Positions 8,473 through 17,276 of a stretch of DNA of 64,000 nucleotides are shown here, in pieces (within the stretch, counting starts at the first letter, position 1; every line of letters begins with the position of its first letter). The stretch is from Fundidesulfovibrio putealis DSM 16056 (GTDB lineage: Bacteria; Desulfobacterota; Desulfovibrionia; Desulfovibrionales; Desulfovibrionaceae). The stretch lies in NCBI RefSeq assembly GCF_000429325.1, contig NZ_AUBQ01000003.1, positions 496,001 through 560,000 on the forward strand, given 5' to 3'. The position numbers were made by a program, and so were the translations under genes. A model generated the notes under the pieces. That model did not search any database. It had not been told where the DNA came from and saw only the letters and a program-made list of their open reading frames with translations.

Positions 8473-10229
8473 GCCTCGGTCCTCCGTTGCTCGATGAGCA
8501 TCCGTCCTTTGGTGGATCGGGATTCGTTCTCGCTGTATACGCGTATGGCCCGAAGCCCGGACACCGGGCATTCGTGTTCGCACATGCCGCAGCCGATGCA
8601 GCGGGCCGGGTCCACGTAGGGCCGCTGCAGGCGCACCACGATCTCCGCCCGTTCTCCGCGCGTTAGCCCCGGCCAGTTCTGCGGCGGCCTGTCCAGCGTC
8701 AGGCGCGAGCCCGCCTGGGCCAGGATGCGCCGGGGGATGGCGTCCGGCCTGGAAAGAGGCCGCACCGCGTAGTCCCCGCTGCCAAGGTTCAGGCCCACGG
8801 GCGGCTGCGTGGCCAGATCAAGCGCGTCCCCCTGGAGACGGGCAACCGAGGCCGTGCCGCCGCGCACCGGCTCGAACACGGTGCGGGTGTGGATGGCCTT
8901 GGGGCTCACGGGGCAGAGCTCCTGGCAGACGATGCAGGGGCGGTCCATGACCCAGGGCAGGCAGCGAGAGCGGTCCACGAAGGCCGTGCCCAGGCGCACC
9001 GGGCCGAGCTTGGCGTATTCGCCCGCGCCATGCTTCTCCTCCAGGCTCAAGGGGCGGATGGCCGCCGTGGGGCAGGCCTGCCCGCAGGCGATGCAGTTCA
9101 CCTGGCAGCCGGAGCGCCCGGTGCGGAAGTTGAGCGAGGGCGTCCACAGCCCCTGCACGCCGGACTCGAAGAGCGAGGGCTGGATGATGTTGGAAGGGCA
9201 CACCCGCATGCACTGGCCGCAGCGGATGCATCGGCTCAGGAAACGCTCCTCGTCCAATGATCCGGGGGGCCGTATCAGCAGCGCGCTGCGCCCGGTGTCG
9301 GCCAGCGCCCCCACCCGCCACAAGGGAACGGTGAGCGCCCCGGCTGCCACGGCCACGATGGCTCCGCGCCGGGAGATGTCCGTGACCGGCTGCTCCCCGG
9401 CGGCGGACGGGCGGGCCGCGAAGCCCATGCGTCCGCTGGGGCACTGGCTCAGGCAGTTCATGCACATGACGCACTCGCTGTGCACCAGCTCCCCCGAGGG
9501 GCGGCAGGCTCCCTCGCAGTACTGCTCGCACAGGCGGCAGTCGCCGCAGCGGCCTTGATCGGCCTTGACCACGCGCCAGGGCGCGAAGCGTCCCACCAGG
9601 CCAAGCATCGCCCCCAACGGGCAGAGAAAGCGGCAGAAGAAGCGCGGGCGGACGAGATTCAGCCCGATCACCGCCAGCAGCACCGCGCCCAGGGTCCAGG
9701 CGGACTCGTAGGCGCGCGGCTCGTCGCTCAGCACCGTGGTCCGGGCGTCCAGCACGGGCAGGATGGTCAGGTTCACGGAGCGGTGCAGGAGCGGCAGCGG
9801 GTCCAGAAGCCCGGTCTGCACCGAGCCCAGCGCGGCGCAGGCCAGGAAGAAGGCCAGGATGACGTATTTCAGGCCCTGGAGCCGATGATGGGCGTTGTCG
9901 CGGGCGCGCTCCAGGGGTTTTGCCCCGCGTCGGGACAGCCAGCCCGTCAGCTGGTTCAGCGCTCCCAGCGGGCAGACGAAGCCGCAGAAGGCCCGACCCA
10001 AAAGCGCCGTGAGGGCCACCGTGGCCAGCGCCCAGGCCAGCGGCGCATAGAGCGTCCCGGTGGCCAGAAGGGTGGTCAGGGCGGTGAGCGGGTCCAGGCC
10101 GAGAAACCAGTTGATGGGCCAGCCGCGCAGCTGCCACCACTGAGGCCCCACGGTGGCCGCCACGCACAACCAGAGGAACAGCGCCAGGAAGAAGCCCTGG
10201 CTTATGCGCCGGACAGTGACGATGCGCAT
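8469..10229 (-). CDS. Membrane polyferredoxin, NapH/NosR-like with multiple [4Fe-4S] motifs
   Basis: A 586-residue membrane electron carrier. The first half has about five membrane segments with two NapH-type signatures (CGFVCPLGA and CRFLCPLGA). Next come CGDCRLCEQYC and CVMCMNCLSQCPSG, a further hydrophobic stretch after DISRRGAIVAVAAGAL that resembles a Tat-like NapG start, and then four more cysteine sets (CIRCGQCMRVCP, CIACGQACP, CIVCQELCP, CIGCGMCEHECP). It therefore looks like a NapH-NapG fusion able to carry electrons between the quinone pool and envelope proteins. It lies between the DUF362 gene and the exported aldo/keto reductase and overlaps the latter by 4 bases. Its redox partner is inferred from this context only. 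Confidence 0.85.
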   Translation of the reverse strand: MRIVTVRRISQGFFLALFLWLCVAATVGPQWWQLRGWPINWFLGLDPLTALTTLLATGTLYAPLAWALATVALTALLGRAFCGFVCPLGALNQLTGWLSRRGAKPLERARDNAHHRLQGLKYVILAFFLACAALGSVQTGLLDPLPLLHRSVNLTILPVLDARTTVLSDEPRAYESAWTLGAVLLAVIGLNLVRPRFFCRFLCPLGAMLGLVGRFAPWRVVKADQGRCGDCRLCEQYCEGACRPSGELVHSECVMCMNCLSQCPSGRMGFAARPSAAGEQPVTDISRRGAIVAVAAGALTVPLWRVGALADTGRSALLIRPPGSLDEERFLSRCIRCGQCMRVCPSNIIQPSLFESGVQGLWTPSLNFRTGRSGCQVNCIACGQACPTAAIRPLSLEEKHGAGEYAKLGPVRLGTAFVDRSRCLPWVMDRPCIVCQELCPVSPKAIHTRTVFEPVRGGTASVARLQGDALDLATQPPVGLNLGSGDYAVRPLSRPDAIPRRILAQAGSRLTLDRPPQNWPGLTRGERAEIVVRLQRPYVDPARCIGCGMCEHECPVSGLRAIRVYSENESRSTKGRMLIEQRRTEA

Positions 10230-10246
10230 GGCGGGTGAGGCCCCTC

Positions 10247-11275
10247 TCAGGCTCCCGCGTCCAGATACGCGGGGTTGAGGGATTTGTAGTCGGCGGTTCC
10301 CGCCCCGGCGGCCTGGGCCATGCGGATGTAGGGGATGTCGTCCAGGGTGCGGCCCAGAAGCTCGGCCCCCAGCGCGTCGGCGGCCACGGGGTCGGTGGTG
10401 ACGATCATGGTGGCCGTGGCCTTGAGGTCCGAGAGGGAGCCGCCCGTGGGGCCGTTGGACATCATGGCCATGGTGCCGTCCAGCACCGAGAGCGTGGGGC
10501 GGGTCAGCACGGAGAGCTCGGTGATGATGGCGCTGATGTCCTGGTGAAACACGTTTCGCCTGCCGCCAAGCAGCCCGTACATGTTTTTCAGCAGCATCGA
10601 GGCCCCGGCGCGGGCATGGTCCTTGACCGGGGCCAGGGCGATCAATTTGGTGACCCCGGTGAAGGCTCCGGCCAGCACGGGCCAGTCGCGCAGGAGGTGC
10701 GCGCCTGGGAGCGTCACCGGAGCGAACAGCCCGGCGCGCGGGAGGATGAGCGAGGCTCCGGCGCTCCGGGCGGCCTCGGACAGCCCGGAGATGGCGAAGC
10801 AGCTCTCCGGGTTGTTGATGGGGTTGTCGGTCACGGAGACTTTGGCCGCTCCGGCCTTCATGCAGGCGGCGGCAACGGCGGCCAGCAGGTCCGGGTGGGT
10901 GGTGGCCCCCAGCGCGGCGGGCGAGGAGAATGCGGCATTGACCTTTATGAGCACGTGGTCGCCCTTCCTGATGAAGGCCTCCATGCCGCCCAGCGCCCGC
11001 ACGCCCTGCCCGAACATGGCGGCGCGGTCGTTGCCGCGCACCACGGCCATGCGGGGTGTGCCCGCCGGGAGGTCCTTGATGGAGAAGTCCCCCAGGCCGG
11101 GCAGCACTTTACTCTCCGGCACGGGCGGCGGTCCGGCCCGGTCCAGGAAGGCAAGCCCCAGCCCGCCTGTGCCCACGGCGATGGCCGAGGCGGCGGCTAC
11201 GCGCTTGAGGAAGTCGCGGCGGTCCATTTCGGAGTTGCGGTCAGGGGTATGGTCTGGCTTGGTCTCGCTGCTCAC
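10247..11275 (-). CDS. Tat-exported DUF362 protein
   Basis: A 342-residue DUF362 protein. A twin-arginine signal (MDRRDFLKRVAAASAIAVG) begins at residue 17. The DUF362 core is visible in GDHVLIKVNAAF, the following THPDLLAAVAAACMKAGAAKVSVTDNP region, and VLDGTMAMMSNGPTGG with TTDPVAADALGAELLG. Some DUF362 proteins carry extra [4Fe-4S] clusters; this one has only isolated cysteines, so it probably does not. Its start overlaps the stop of the DUF6599 gene (ATGA) and its stop is 17 bases before the polyferredoxin start. The biochemical role of exported DUF362 proteins is not known. Confidence 0.85.
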   Translation of the reverse strand: MSSETKPDHTPDRNSEMDRRDFLKRVAAASAIAVGTGGLGLAFLDRAGPPPVPESKVLPGLGDFSIKDLPAGTPRMAVVRGNDRAAMFGQGVRALGGMEAFIRKGDHVLIKVNAAFSSPAALGATTHPDLLAAVAAACMKAGAAKVSVTDNPINNPESCFAISGLSEAARSAGASLILPRAGLFAPVTLPGAHLLRDWPVLAGAFTGVTKLIALAPVKDHARAGASMLLKNMYGLLGGRRNVFHQDISAIITELSVLTRPTLSVLDGTMAMMSNGPTGGSLSDLKATATMIVTTDPVAADALGAELLGRTLDDIPYIRMAQAAGAGTADYKSLNPAYLDAGA

Positions 11276-12531
11276 GGCTTGGACGCCTCCTGGGCGGAAT
11301 CAAGGGAACGCGACATCGCCGCAGCCAAGGCCAGCGCCGCTTCCGTGTTTGCCGCGTCGTGCACCCCGGCCAGCGCGCGGCCCTTGGACATGACCACCTG
11401 CACCAGGGTGTCCATGGCCATGATGGTCACTCCGGGCAGGCTTTGCACAGGCGCGGGCTTGAACCCGTTGGCGGCCAGGAAATCGATATACGCCTTGGCC
11501 TGGGCGGCAGCCTCTTCAGGAGTGGCGCGCACGGCCAGGAAGGCTGCGGCCTCGCCCTGGGGCAGGACGTATTCGGCGGTGTACACGTTCTGGAATCCTT
11601 CCAGCCCCAGCGCGTCGGACACTGCCAAGCGCACGGCGTCCTTCTTCAACCCTTCGGGTGGGAAGAGGTCCGTGTCTGCGCCGGAACCCTGGCTGTCCTC
11701 CGATGGCAGGGCAGCCAGCAGGGCCTTGGCCATGGATTCCAGGGCCGGGCGCAGCTGGGGCGAGGCCTGGTCCCCGATAAACTCCAGGTAGAAGCGGTCC
11801 TTGGTGAGGAAAATGGCGTTGTCGGTGGCGTAGGCGTTGGCCGTGAGCGACAGCTGGTCCGCCCCCTGGCGGCGCTGGCCGCTGAACACGGCGAAGGCGT
11901 CCTTGGGGGACTCCATGGCGTAGAGGTACACGTCCACGCGCGCCCCGGCTGCGTCGCCAGCCGAGAACGCCCGGTTGGACATCTCCTGGAAGCCCGAAGC
12001 CAGATACAGCTCGGCCTTGCCGTCGATTTTGTCCGAGAGCGTCTCGGCGTTGTAGCTCTCCACCGGTGAAAGCGCGGCGGCGTCGCCCAGCGCCTCCAGG
12101 AAGGTCGCTGTCAGCGAGGCCACGTCGCCCTGCTGCCGGGAGACAAGCTTGGCCGCACCCTTGGGGTGGTTCATGGCCACGACCACCGCCGGATTGAACT
12201 GGGCCTGGCGCACAAACAGCCAGACCGTCAGCACGGCCAGCACGGAAAGCACGGCGTACCCGGCCAGACGCTCGCCCGGCCCCGGTCGCCTGCCGGAGCG
12301 TTTCGGACGTCCAGGCCGCTCCGGCTGCCCCTGATGCCCCTGCTGCAACGAGGCAGGCCGTCCGGCGCTGGTATTCCCCAGCTCCCCGGCGTGAGCCGCG
12401 AGACTGCCCGACGTTTGGCCCCAGTCTTGGCCCAGGGTCTGGCTCGGGCTTTGGCCGGGGGGCTGGCCCAAGTTCTGGCCCAAAGGCTGGACCAGGGTCT
12501 GGCCCTGGATCTGACGTGTCGTCTGGCTCAT
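11272..12531 (-). CDS. DUF6599-like membrane-anchored protein with Gln/Gly-rich N-terminus
   Basis: A 419-residue protein. Residues about 1-40 form a degenerate Gln-rich repeat (GQTLVQPLGQNLGQPPGQ), followed by a Pro/Arg/Gly-rich linker, one membrane segment (LAGYAVLSVLAVLTVWLFV) and a large extracytoplasmic part. The stretch KIDGKAELYLASGFQEM matches the INGxAELYLxYGF hallmark of DUF6599. The ATG at 12531 was chosen: the frame also opens at a TTG at 12573, but no ribosome site precedes that. GGAGAGG lies 14 bases upstream of the ATG, a long spacing, so the start is uncertain. It is the first gene of the four-gene overlapping operon and is likely its membrane anchor or assembly factor. Confidence 0.7.
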   Translation of the reverse strand: MSQTTRQIQGQTLVQPLGQNLGQPPGQSPSQTLGQDWGQTSGSLAAHAGELGNTSAGRPASLQQGHQGQPERPGRPKRSGRRPGPGERLAGYAVLSVLAVLTVWLFVRQAQFNPAVVVAMNHPKGAAKLVSRQQGDVASLTATFLEALGDAAALSPVESYNAETLSDKIDGKAELYLASGFQEMSNRAFSAGDAAGARVDVYLYAMESPKDAFAVFSGQRRQGADQLSLTANAYATDNAIFLTKDRFYLEFIGDQASPQLRPALESMAKALLAALPSEDSQGSGADTDLFPPEGLKKDAVRLAVSDALGLEGFQNVYTAEYVLPQGEAAAFLAVRATPEEAAAQAKAYIDFLAANGFKPAPVQSLPGVTIMAMDTLVQVVMSKGRALAGVHDAANTEAALALAAAMSRSLDSAQEASKP

Positions 12532-12652
12532 GGAAAGTACGGCATCCTCTCCGGGTATTCGCTCGTTTTCCAAACTATGGCGGAATCGCTCCTGAAGCCT
12601 GCATGCAAATCGGCCTACGCTGCCCGTCCTGCGCGCAAGGCCGAGCGCTTCG

Positions 12653-13282
12653 CTACTTGGATATCTTCGCGCCCTGCTTCAGGTCATAACACGGCGCAAA
12701 GGCCATGTCCTGGCGCAGGACCTCTTCGGGGGGTTTTCCGCCTGTGAGTTCGCCGTTCTTCATGATGAAGCGCAGCTCGCCGCCGACCTTCATTCCCTCG
12801 GTGACGGCCTTTTCCAGGCGGTCGCGGGTGGCTCCGTATTCGCCCTCGGCCTTGTTCTTGTGGAACTGCTTGCGCCACTCGATCCACTGCTTTGGGGTCA
12901 TGGCGGACTGGTCCACGAACACGTAATAGGCCACCCCGCCCGGGGCGTCCGGGCAGTCGACTTCAAGATAGAGCGTGTATTCCAGGGGTGTGTCCGGCTT
13001 CTGGGGCTTGGCGATGCGGGCTTTTTCGCCCTCCTCGATGAGCCAGGCCGTGGGGCACTTGAGGGAGGCGGCGAAGTCCTTCACGGAGCCGAACAGGAAA
13101 CAGGGTTCCATCTCGTCCGCCAGGAAGAACCCGGCCAGGAAGGCGTCGGGAGGCGTGTAGGGAGTGAGGCCGCTTGCGGTTCGAAGTTCCTGGGCGCGAG
13201 GGCTGATCGCGCTGGCCGGGGTCGGCGCAAAAAGACATGTGAGGACCAACAGGCTCAGGCAGCAGAGCGTGGCGCGGGGCAT
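12653..13282 (-). CDS. Exported protein of unknown function
   Basis: A 209-residue protein with a signal peptide (cleaved near PASAIS, residue 25). GGAGG lies 5 bases before the ATG. The mature domain has four cysteines (EPCFLFG, LKCPTAW, VDCPDAPGG, FAPCYDL) that could form two disulfides, and a basic helix WIEWRKQFHKNK. I do not recognise the family. It lies 121 bases upstream of the DUF6599 gene and could be read into that operon. Its promoter carries an operator-like palindrome at 13320-13337. Confidence 0.7.
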   Translation of the reverse strand: MPRATLCCLSLLVLTCLFAPTPASAISPRAQELRTASGLTPYTPPDAFLAGFFLADEMEPCFLFGSVKDFAASLKCPTAWLIEEGEKARIAKPQKPDTPLEYTLYLEVDCPDAPGGVAYYVFVDQSAMTPKQWIEWRKQFHKNKAEGEYGATRDRLEKAVTEGMKVGGELRFIMKNGELTGGKPPEEVLRQDMAFAPCYDLKQGAKISK

Positions 13283-13319
13283 ACGACCCTCCTCAACGGG
13301 ATGCGGTGGATGGAGTACT

Positions 13320-13359
13320 CTTAAACAAGTGTTTAAGAAACCTCACGGAAGATGGTCAA
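13320..13359 (-). promoter_or_regulatory. Promoter with overlapping palindromic operator
   Basis: On the minus strand TTGACC (13354-13359) and TTAAAC (13331-13336) are separated by 17 bases. The -10 box lies inside a perfect palindrome of 8-bp arms, CTTAAACA-AG-TGTTTAAG (plus strand, 13320-13337). A dimer bound there would block the polymerase. It would control the exported protein that starts at 13282 and perhaps the operon beyond. Confidence 0.5.
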
Positions 13360-13403
13360 GTGACTTTTTTGTTAGTCGATGCAGCGGCTCACCAGACATA
13401 GAA

Positions 13404-13428
13404 AAAGAGGCTGACGGTCAGCCTCTTT
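13404..13428 (-). terminator. Rho-independent terminator after the DUF4911 gene
   Basis: The stem AAAGAGGCTG/CAGCCTCTTT (10 bp, 5-base loop) is followed on the minus strand by TTC after a T-run (the A-run at 13402-13406). It ends the minus-strand unit that runs from about 16449. Confidence 0.75.
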
Positions 13429-13559
13429 CTTGAATCGAAACGGTTCGGATACCTGCCCTGTGAGCGCCAGGGCGACACGGCTGCGAGCCAGCAGAACCCA
13501 TAAGGGATTCCACAAGGGCGAAGCCCTTTGGCTGCCGGAGGCTTTCTTACCCCGATACG

Positions 13560-13829
13560 CTAGGGCAGGGCCACCACTTCCAGGGGCAGGGCCTCGCGGG
13601 CCTCGTCCAGGAATTCGCGCATCTCGCGTTGGCAGTCGGGCGAATAGCTCACTTTCAGGATGGCGGCGTGACGGTCCGCCACGCTCATGAGCCCCAGATG
13701 CCCGTGGGCCTCCAGCAGGAACTTGAAGAGCGCGATGTGGCGCTGCTCGAGCTTCACGTAGACCCGCGACGACCATCGGGGGGCGCGGTAGGGGGTCTTG
13801 CGTTTGCGCGGGCGGGGTTCGCAGGGCAT
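13560..13829 (-). CDS. DUF4911 family protein
   Basis: An 89-residue cytoplasmic protein. After a basic N-terminus (CEPRPRKRKTPYRAP) comes the DUF4911 body: a strand VYVKLEQRHIALFKFLLEAHG, then LGLMSVADRHAAILKVSYSPDCQREMREFLDEA. The fold resembles a small regulatory ferredoxin-like domain. The ATG at 13829 has AAGGA 11 bases upstream; the much longer frame upstream overlaps the M24 peptidase gene and is rejected. It is the last gene before the terminator at 13404-13428. The function is unknown. Confidence 0.75.
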   Translation of the reverse strand: MPCEPRPRKRKTPYRAPRWSSRVYVKLEQRHIALFKFLLEAHGHLGLMSVADRHAAILKVSYSPDCQREMREFLDEAREALPLEVVALP

Positions 13830-13960
13830 TTCGCTTCGTGTCCTTGTACTGTGGTTACCGGCAGTAAACCTGTCCGGCTGGAATGAAGTCAGGGCCGCGG
13901 CTTGAGCGCACGCCCAAGCCACGGCCCCGTGTTGGTTCAAATCCGTGCCTGCGCGCGGAG

Positions 13961-15061
13961 CTAGGCTCCGTCCTGCCCCAGAATCCGGCAGCCGTCTTCG
14001 GTGACCACCACCATGTGCTCCCAGCGGATGCCGCCCCACTCGGGGTAGTACAGGCCGGGCTCCACGGTGATGACCATGCCCGGCTCGAGCACCCCCTCGG
14101 CGATGGGGGAGAGGCTGGGGGCCTCGTGGGTTTCCAGGCCGATGCCGTGGCCCAGGGCGTGGGTGAAGGCCTTCTCCACGCCGAACTCCTCAAAATAGCC
14201 CCGCGCGGTGCGGTAGGTCTCGGAGATGGGCAGACCCGGCCGGATGGCGGCGATGGCCTTGGCCTGGGCCATCTGGGTCAATTCCAGGGCCTTGCGGAAG
14301 TGGTCGGGGGGGCGGTTGCCCACCCAGAAGGTGCGGGTCTGGTCGGAGTTGTAATCCCCCAGGCGCGCGCCCATGTCCACCAGCACCATGCACTCCTCGG
14401 TGATCTGGTCGCGGCCGGGCTCGGCGTGGGGCAGCGCGGCGTTGGAGTTCACGGCCACGATGGGCGAGAAGGCCAGCTCCGAGGCTCCCAGGTCGCGGAA
14501 GAGCTGCTCCAGCCGCCAGGCGGCCTCGCCCTCGCTGCGTCCTGGGAGCAGGATGTCCGGCGCGGCCAGCATCACCTTCTCGTTCAGGGCGCAGGAGCGG
14601 TCCATGCGGGCGATCTCTTCGGGCTCCTTGATGCGTCGAAGCCCTTCAACCAGACCGTGGGAGGCGTTCAGCGTGAGCGTCTCGCGAAGCTGCTCGCAGG
14701 TGTCCACGCTCATGGCGCGGCTCTCGAAGGCCAGGGGGCCGGGATGGATCTTGGCCAGATATTCTCGCACCTGGGCGTTCTTCTGGCCGGAATAGATGAA
14801 GATGTCCTCTTCCGGCCACAGCCTGCGGGCGGCGTCCAGGAAGCGGGGGTCGGTGAGCAGCTTGTCGCGTCCGGTGGTGCTGATGAGCAGCATCCCGGAG
14901 GACTCGTTGCATTGGGAGTCGTGCAGTTCAAAGCCGCTCAGGTAGTAGCGGTTGGCCGCATGGGATACCAGAAGTGCGGTGCGTCCCGCCTCGCGCAGGC
15001 GCGCGCGCAGCTTTTCGCGCCGCTCGGCGTACACGTCGGCGGTGAAGGGTGCGTCGGTCAC
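13961..15061 (-). CDS. M24 family Xaa-Pro aminopeptidase
   Basis: A 366-residue cytoplasmic metallopeptidase that removes the N-terminal residue before proline. An N-terminal creatinase-like domain (residues 1-130) precedes the pita-bread catalytic domain. Metal ligands are visible: Asp in LVDMGARLGDYNSDQTRTF, His in ALGHGIGLETHEAP, Glu in ITVEPGLYYPEWGGIRWEH. The GTG start has AGGA upstream and lies 8 bases after the stop of the FAD protein gene, so the two are co-transcribed. Confidence 0.9.
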   Translation of the reverse strand: MTDAPFTADVYAERREKLRARLREAGRTALLVSHAANRYYLSGFELHDSQCNESSGMLLISTTGRDKLLTDPRFLDAARRLWPEEDIFIYSGQKNAQVREYLAKIHPGPLAFESRAMSVDTCEQLRETLTLNASHGLVEGLRRIKEPEEIARMDRSCALNEKVMLAAPDILLPGRSEGEAAWRLEQLFRDLGASELAFSPIVAVNSNAALPHAEPGRDQITEECMVLVDMGARLGDYNSDQTRTFWVGNRPPDHFRKALELTQMAQAKAIAAIRPGLPISETYRTARGYFEEFGVEKAFTHALGHGIGLETHEAPSLSPIAEGVLEPGMVITVEPGLYYPEWGGIRWEHMVVVTEDGCRILGQDGA

Positions 15062-15069
15062 GTGAATCC

Positions 15070-16449
15070 TTAAAGGGCGTACGTTGTTTCAGCCTTGCCG
15101 GTGACCATGCGCTCGGCCCACTCCACGCCCTGCATGACGGAGTGGTCCATGTTGCTCACCTCGTACTTCCAGCCCCCGAAGCGCCCCCGGCTGAAGATGC
15201 CCTGTGATTCCAGCCAGGGCTGGATCGCCCCGAGCGCCGCGTCGCGGCCCAGGGTGGGGATGGGGTAGGAGTAGTCGAGGCGCATCTCCCAGGTGGAGAC
15301 GACGGCGTCCCGGTCCTTTTCGGACATGAGCGACACGTTTACAAGACCGTCGACCACGCTGTCCAGGTGCGATTCGGGTTCCGGCTTGTGCTCCGAGAAG
15401 CTGACCTCGGTCATGTAGGCGCGCTTGCGCACCGTCATGCCGTCTGGGTCCGGGGTGTTGTTGGGCGAATAGTGATGGAAGTTGGTGACCCGGTAAAAGG
15501 GATTGTCCGACTCCGGGAAGTACATCCAGCAGCGCGAATCCGTCTTGGCCCCTTCCACGCCCACGCCGCCGATGTAGCCGCCGCTGTGCTCCAGGCCGCC
15601 TGCGCCCTGGCGCACCGAATCTGGCGCGTCTGTGAGCAGCTTGGTGGCCAGGATGTCCAGCGGGCCGGTGAACAGGAGCTTCTGGTAGCCGAAGCGCTCG
15701 CCGGTGTCGCAGGTGACTTCCTTCTTCTGCGGTTCAATGGACACCACGCTGCGCTTGTAGCGAACGCGGTCGCCTAGCTTTGCGGCCACGCGGCGGTAAA
15801 TCTCGCCGGTTCCGCCGGTCAGGGGGAATTTGAACAAGTTGTTGGGCCCCCAGGACACGTCGTCCAGGCCCAGGAGGATGTTCTTGAGCACCTTCTCCAG
15901 GTCGACCACGCTGACGCGCTCGCCGATCCACTTGTAGCTCATGCGCTCGGGCGGGGTGGCCCAGACCTTGAAATTGTAGGGCAGCATGAAGTGCCTGGCG
16001 ATGCCGGCGCCGAAGATATGCTCGATCCACTCGCGGAAATGGGCGGGCGTGAAGCCCTCCGTGCCGATGCCGCCCTCGGGGCGCGCGCCGGGCAGGAGCC
16101 CCCGGACGCAGTCCCAGGCCATCTCGCGCGGGAGGTAGCGGATGTTGTTCTGGAAGGGGTAGGGCGTCCAGGATTTGGCGATGCGCACCCAGGCCTCGCG
16201 CTGATGCTCCAGATACTCGCCGCCCAGGGCCTCTTCCAGCATGCGGTCGAAGTAGTCGTAATGGGAGAAGACCACGTGGCCGCCCACGTCCCAGGTGAAG
16301 CCCTGCGCGTCCTTGAAGCTGGCGGCCAGGCCGCCCGGATAGTCGTTGGCTTCCAGCACCGCGAAGTCGTGGATGCCGAGTTCCGTCAGGCGGCGGGCTG
16401 CGCCAAGGCCGGTGGGTCCGGCCCCGATGATCAGGTAGGTGTACTGCAC
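15070..16449 (-). CDS. FAD-dependent amine oxidase/protoporphyrinogen-oxidase-like protein
   Basis: A 459-residue flavoprotein. The N-terminal Rossmann motif is GAGPTGLGAARRL (residues 8-20), with the ribose-binding acid in VLEANDYPGG. A GGHVVFSH segment and WATPPERMSYKWIGERV follow, giving the layout seen in UDP-galactopyranose mutase-like and protoporphyrinogen-oxidase-like proteins. The GTG start has GGAGGAA 4-9 bases upstream. This group is often linked with sugar or polyprenyl metabolism, so it may act on a nucleotide sugar, but no assignment can be made. The next gene downstream is the M24 peptidase, and a NUDIX protein lies upstream. Confidence 0.8.
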   Translation of the reverse strand: MQYTYLIIGAGPTGLGAARRLTELGIHDFAVLEANDYPGGLAASFKDAQGFTWDVGGHVVFSHYDYFDRMLEEALGGEYLEHQREAWVRIAKSWTPYPFQNNIRYLPREMAWDCVRGLLPGARPEGGIGTEGFTPAHFREWIEHIFGAGIARHFMLPYNFKVWATPPERMSYKWIGERVSVVDLEKVLKNILLGLDDVSWGPNNLFKFPLTGGTGEIYRRVAAKLGDRVRYKRSVVSIEPQKKEVTCDTGERFGYQKLLFTGPLDILATKLLTDAPDSVRQGAGGLEHSGGYIGGVGVEGAKTDSRCWMYFPESDNPFYRVTNFHHYSPNNTPDPDGMTVRKRAYMTEVSFSEHKPEPESHLDSVVDGLVNVSLMSEKDRDAVVSTWEMRLDYSYPIPTLGRDAALGAIQPWLESQGIFSRGRFGGWKYEVSNMDHSVMQGVEWAERMVTGKAETTYAL

Positions 16450-16509
16450 GATTCTTCCTCCATGAAGATTCGCGCGATTTTAAGCAAAAAGCAGACCAGG
16501 GCGTGCGGT

Positions 16510-17256
16510 TCAGGGCTCGGGGATGACTCCGTATTGCGCCAGGAGCATGCCGCACACGCCGACCAGGTCGTTGTCGGCCAGCCGTTCCTTGTAGAAACGC
16601 GGCACGTCCTCCAGCGGCACGGCGGCCATCTCGTTGTGCTCCGGCGCGGGAGTGGCGGCCCAGGCGCCCAGCACCTCGCGGTGGTCCAGGTCCATCTCCA
16701 GGGCCACGCCCAGCTCCCAGATGTTGGTGGCGGTGTTCTCGATGAGCGCGAAGGGGCGCAGCAGCCGAGACGCGCCAGCCGTGTTCAGGTCGCAGCCCAG
16801 GTTCAGGCCCAGTTCCCCACGCAGCTCATCCAGGAAGACCTTGCGCCAGGAGAGCGACCCGTCCGGCTCGCGCAGCTCGCCCGGGATGGTTCCGGAGGGG
16901 GCCGGTTCCCACAGGCCGCCCTCGATGGCCAGCGACGCCTTGCGCCGCCCGAAGAGCATGTGCCCGCCTGCCACCACCAGCCCGCTCACGGCCAGGGAGC
17001 GCACGCGAAGCTCCGCGAAAAGTTCCGGGCGGCGCTGCTGGGCCACGTACCAGGAATAGTCGGCCAGAAATCCGTGAGCCTCGCCGGATTCGATGCGGTC
17101 CAGGCTGAAAATTGTGCCGTTGAAGAGGTTCGGGCGCGCGAGTTTTTCGCTCTCCCAGGTGGCGTGGACCGTGTCCAGCGCGGCAGCCGAGGGCGTCGGC
17201 GCGGGGGCGGCGTCCAGGATGCGCAGCTCCAGCGGGACCGGATGGGCGACGTACAT
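16510..17256 (-). CDS. NUDIX-like hydrolase family protein
   Basis: A 248-residue protein similar to NUDIX phosphohydrolases of the type with an N-terminal domain (TWESEKLARPNLFNGTIFSLDRIESG). A degenerate NUDIX box is visible in GGLWEPAPSGTIPGELREPDGSLSWRKVFLDELRGELGLNLG, with REL..EL placed as expected but with substitutions, so catalysis is uncertain. The start at 17256 has AAGGAGG 8 bases upstream; a long extension in the same frame overlaps the EamA gene and is rejected. It follows the EamA gene by 20 bases. Confidence 0.75.
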   Translation of the reverse strand: MYVAHPVPLELRILDAAPAPTPSAAALDTVHATWESEKLARPNLFNGTIFSLDRIESGEAHGFLADYSWYVAQQRRPELFAELRVRSLAVSGLVVAGGHMLFGRRKASLAIEGGLWEPAPSGTIPGELREPDGSLSWRKVFLDELRGELGLNLGCDLNTAGASRLLRPFALIENTATNIWELGVALEMDLDHREVLGAWAATPAPEHNEMAAVPLEDVPRFYKERLADNDLVGVCGMLLAQYGVIPEP

Positions 17257-17276
17257 GGACTGGACCTCCTTGTGTC

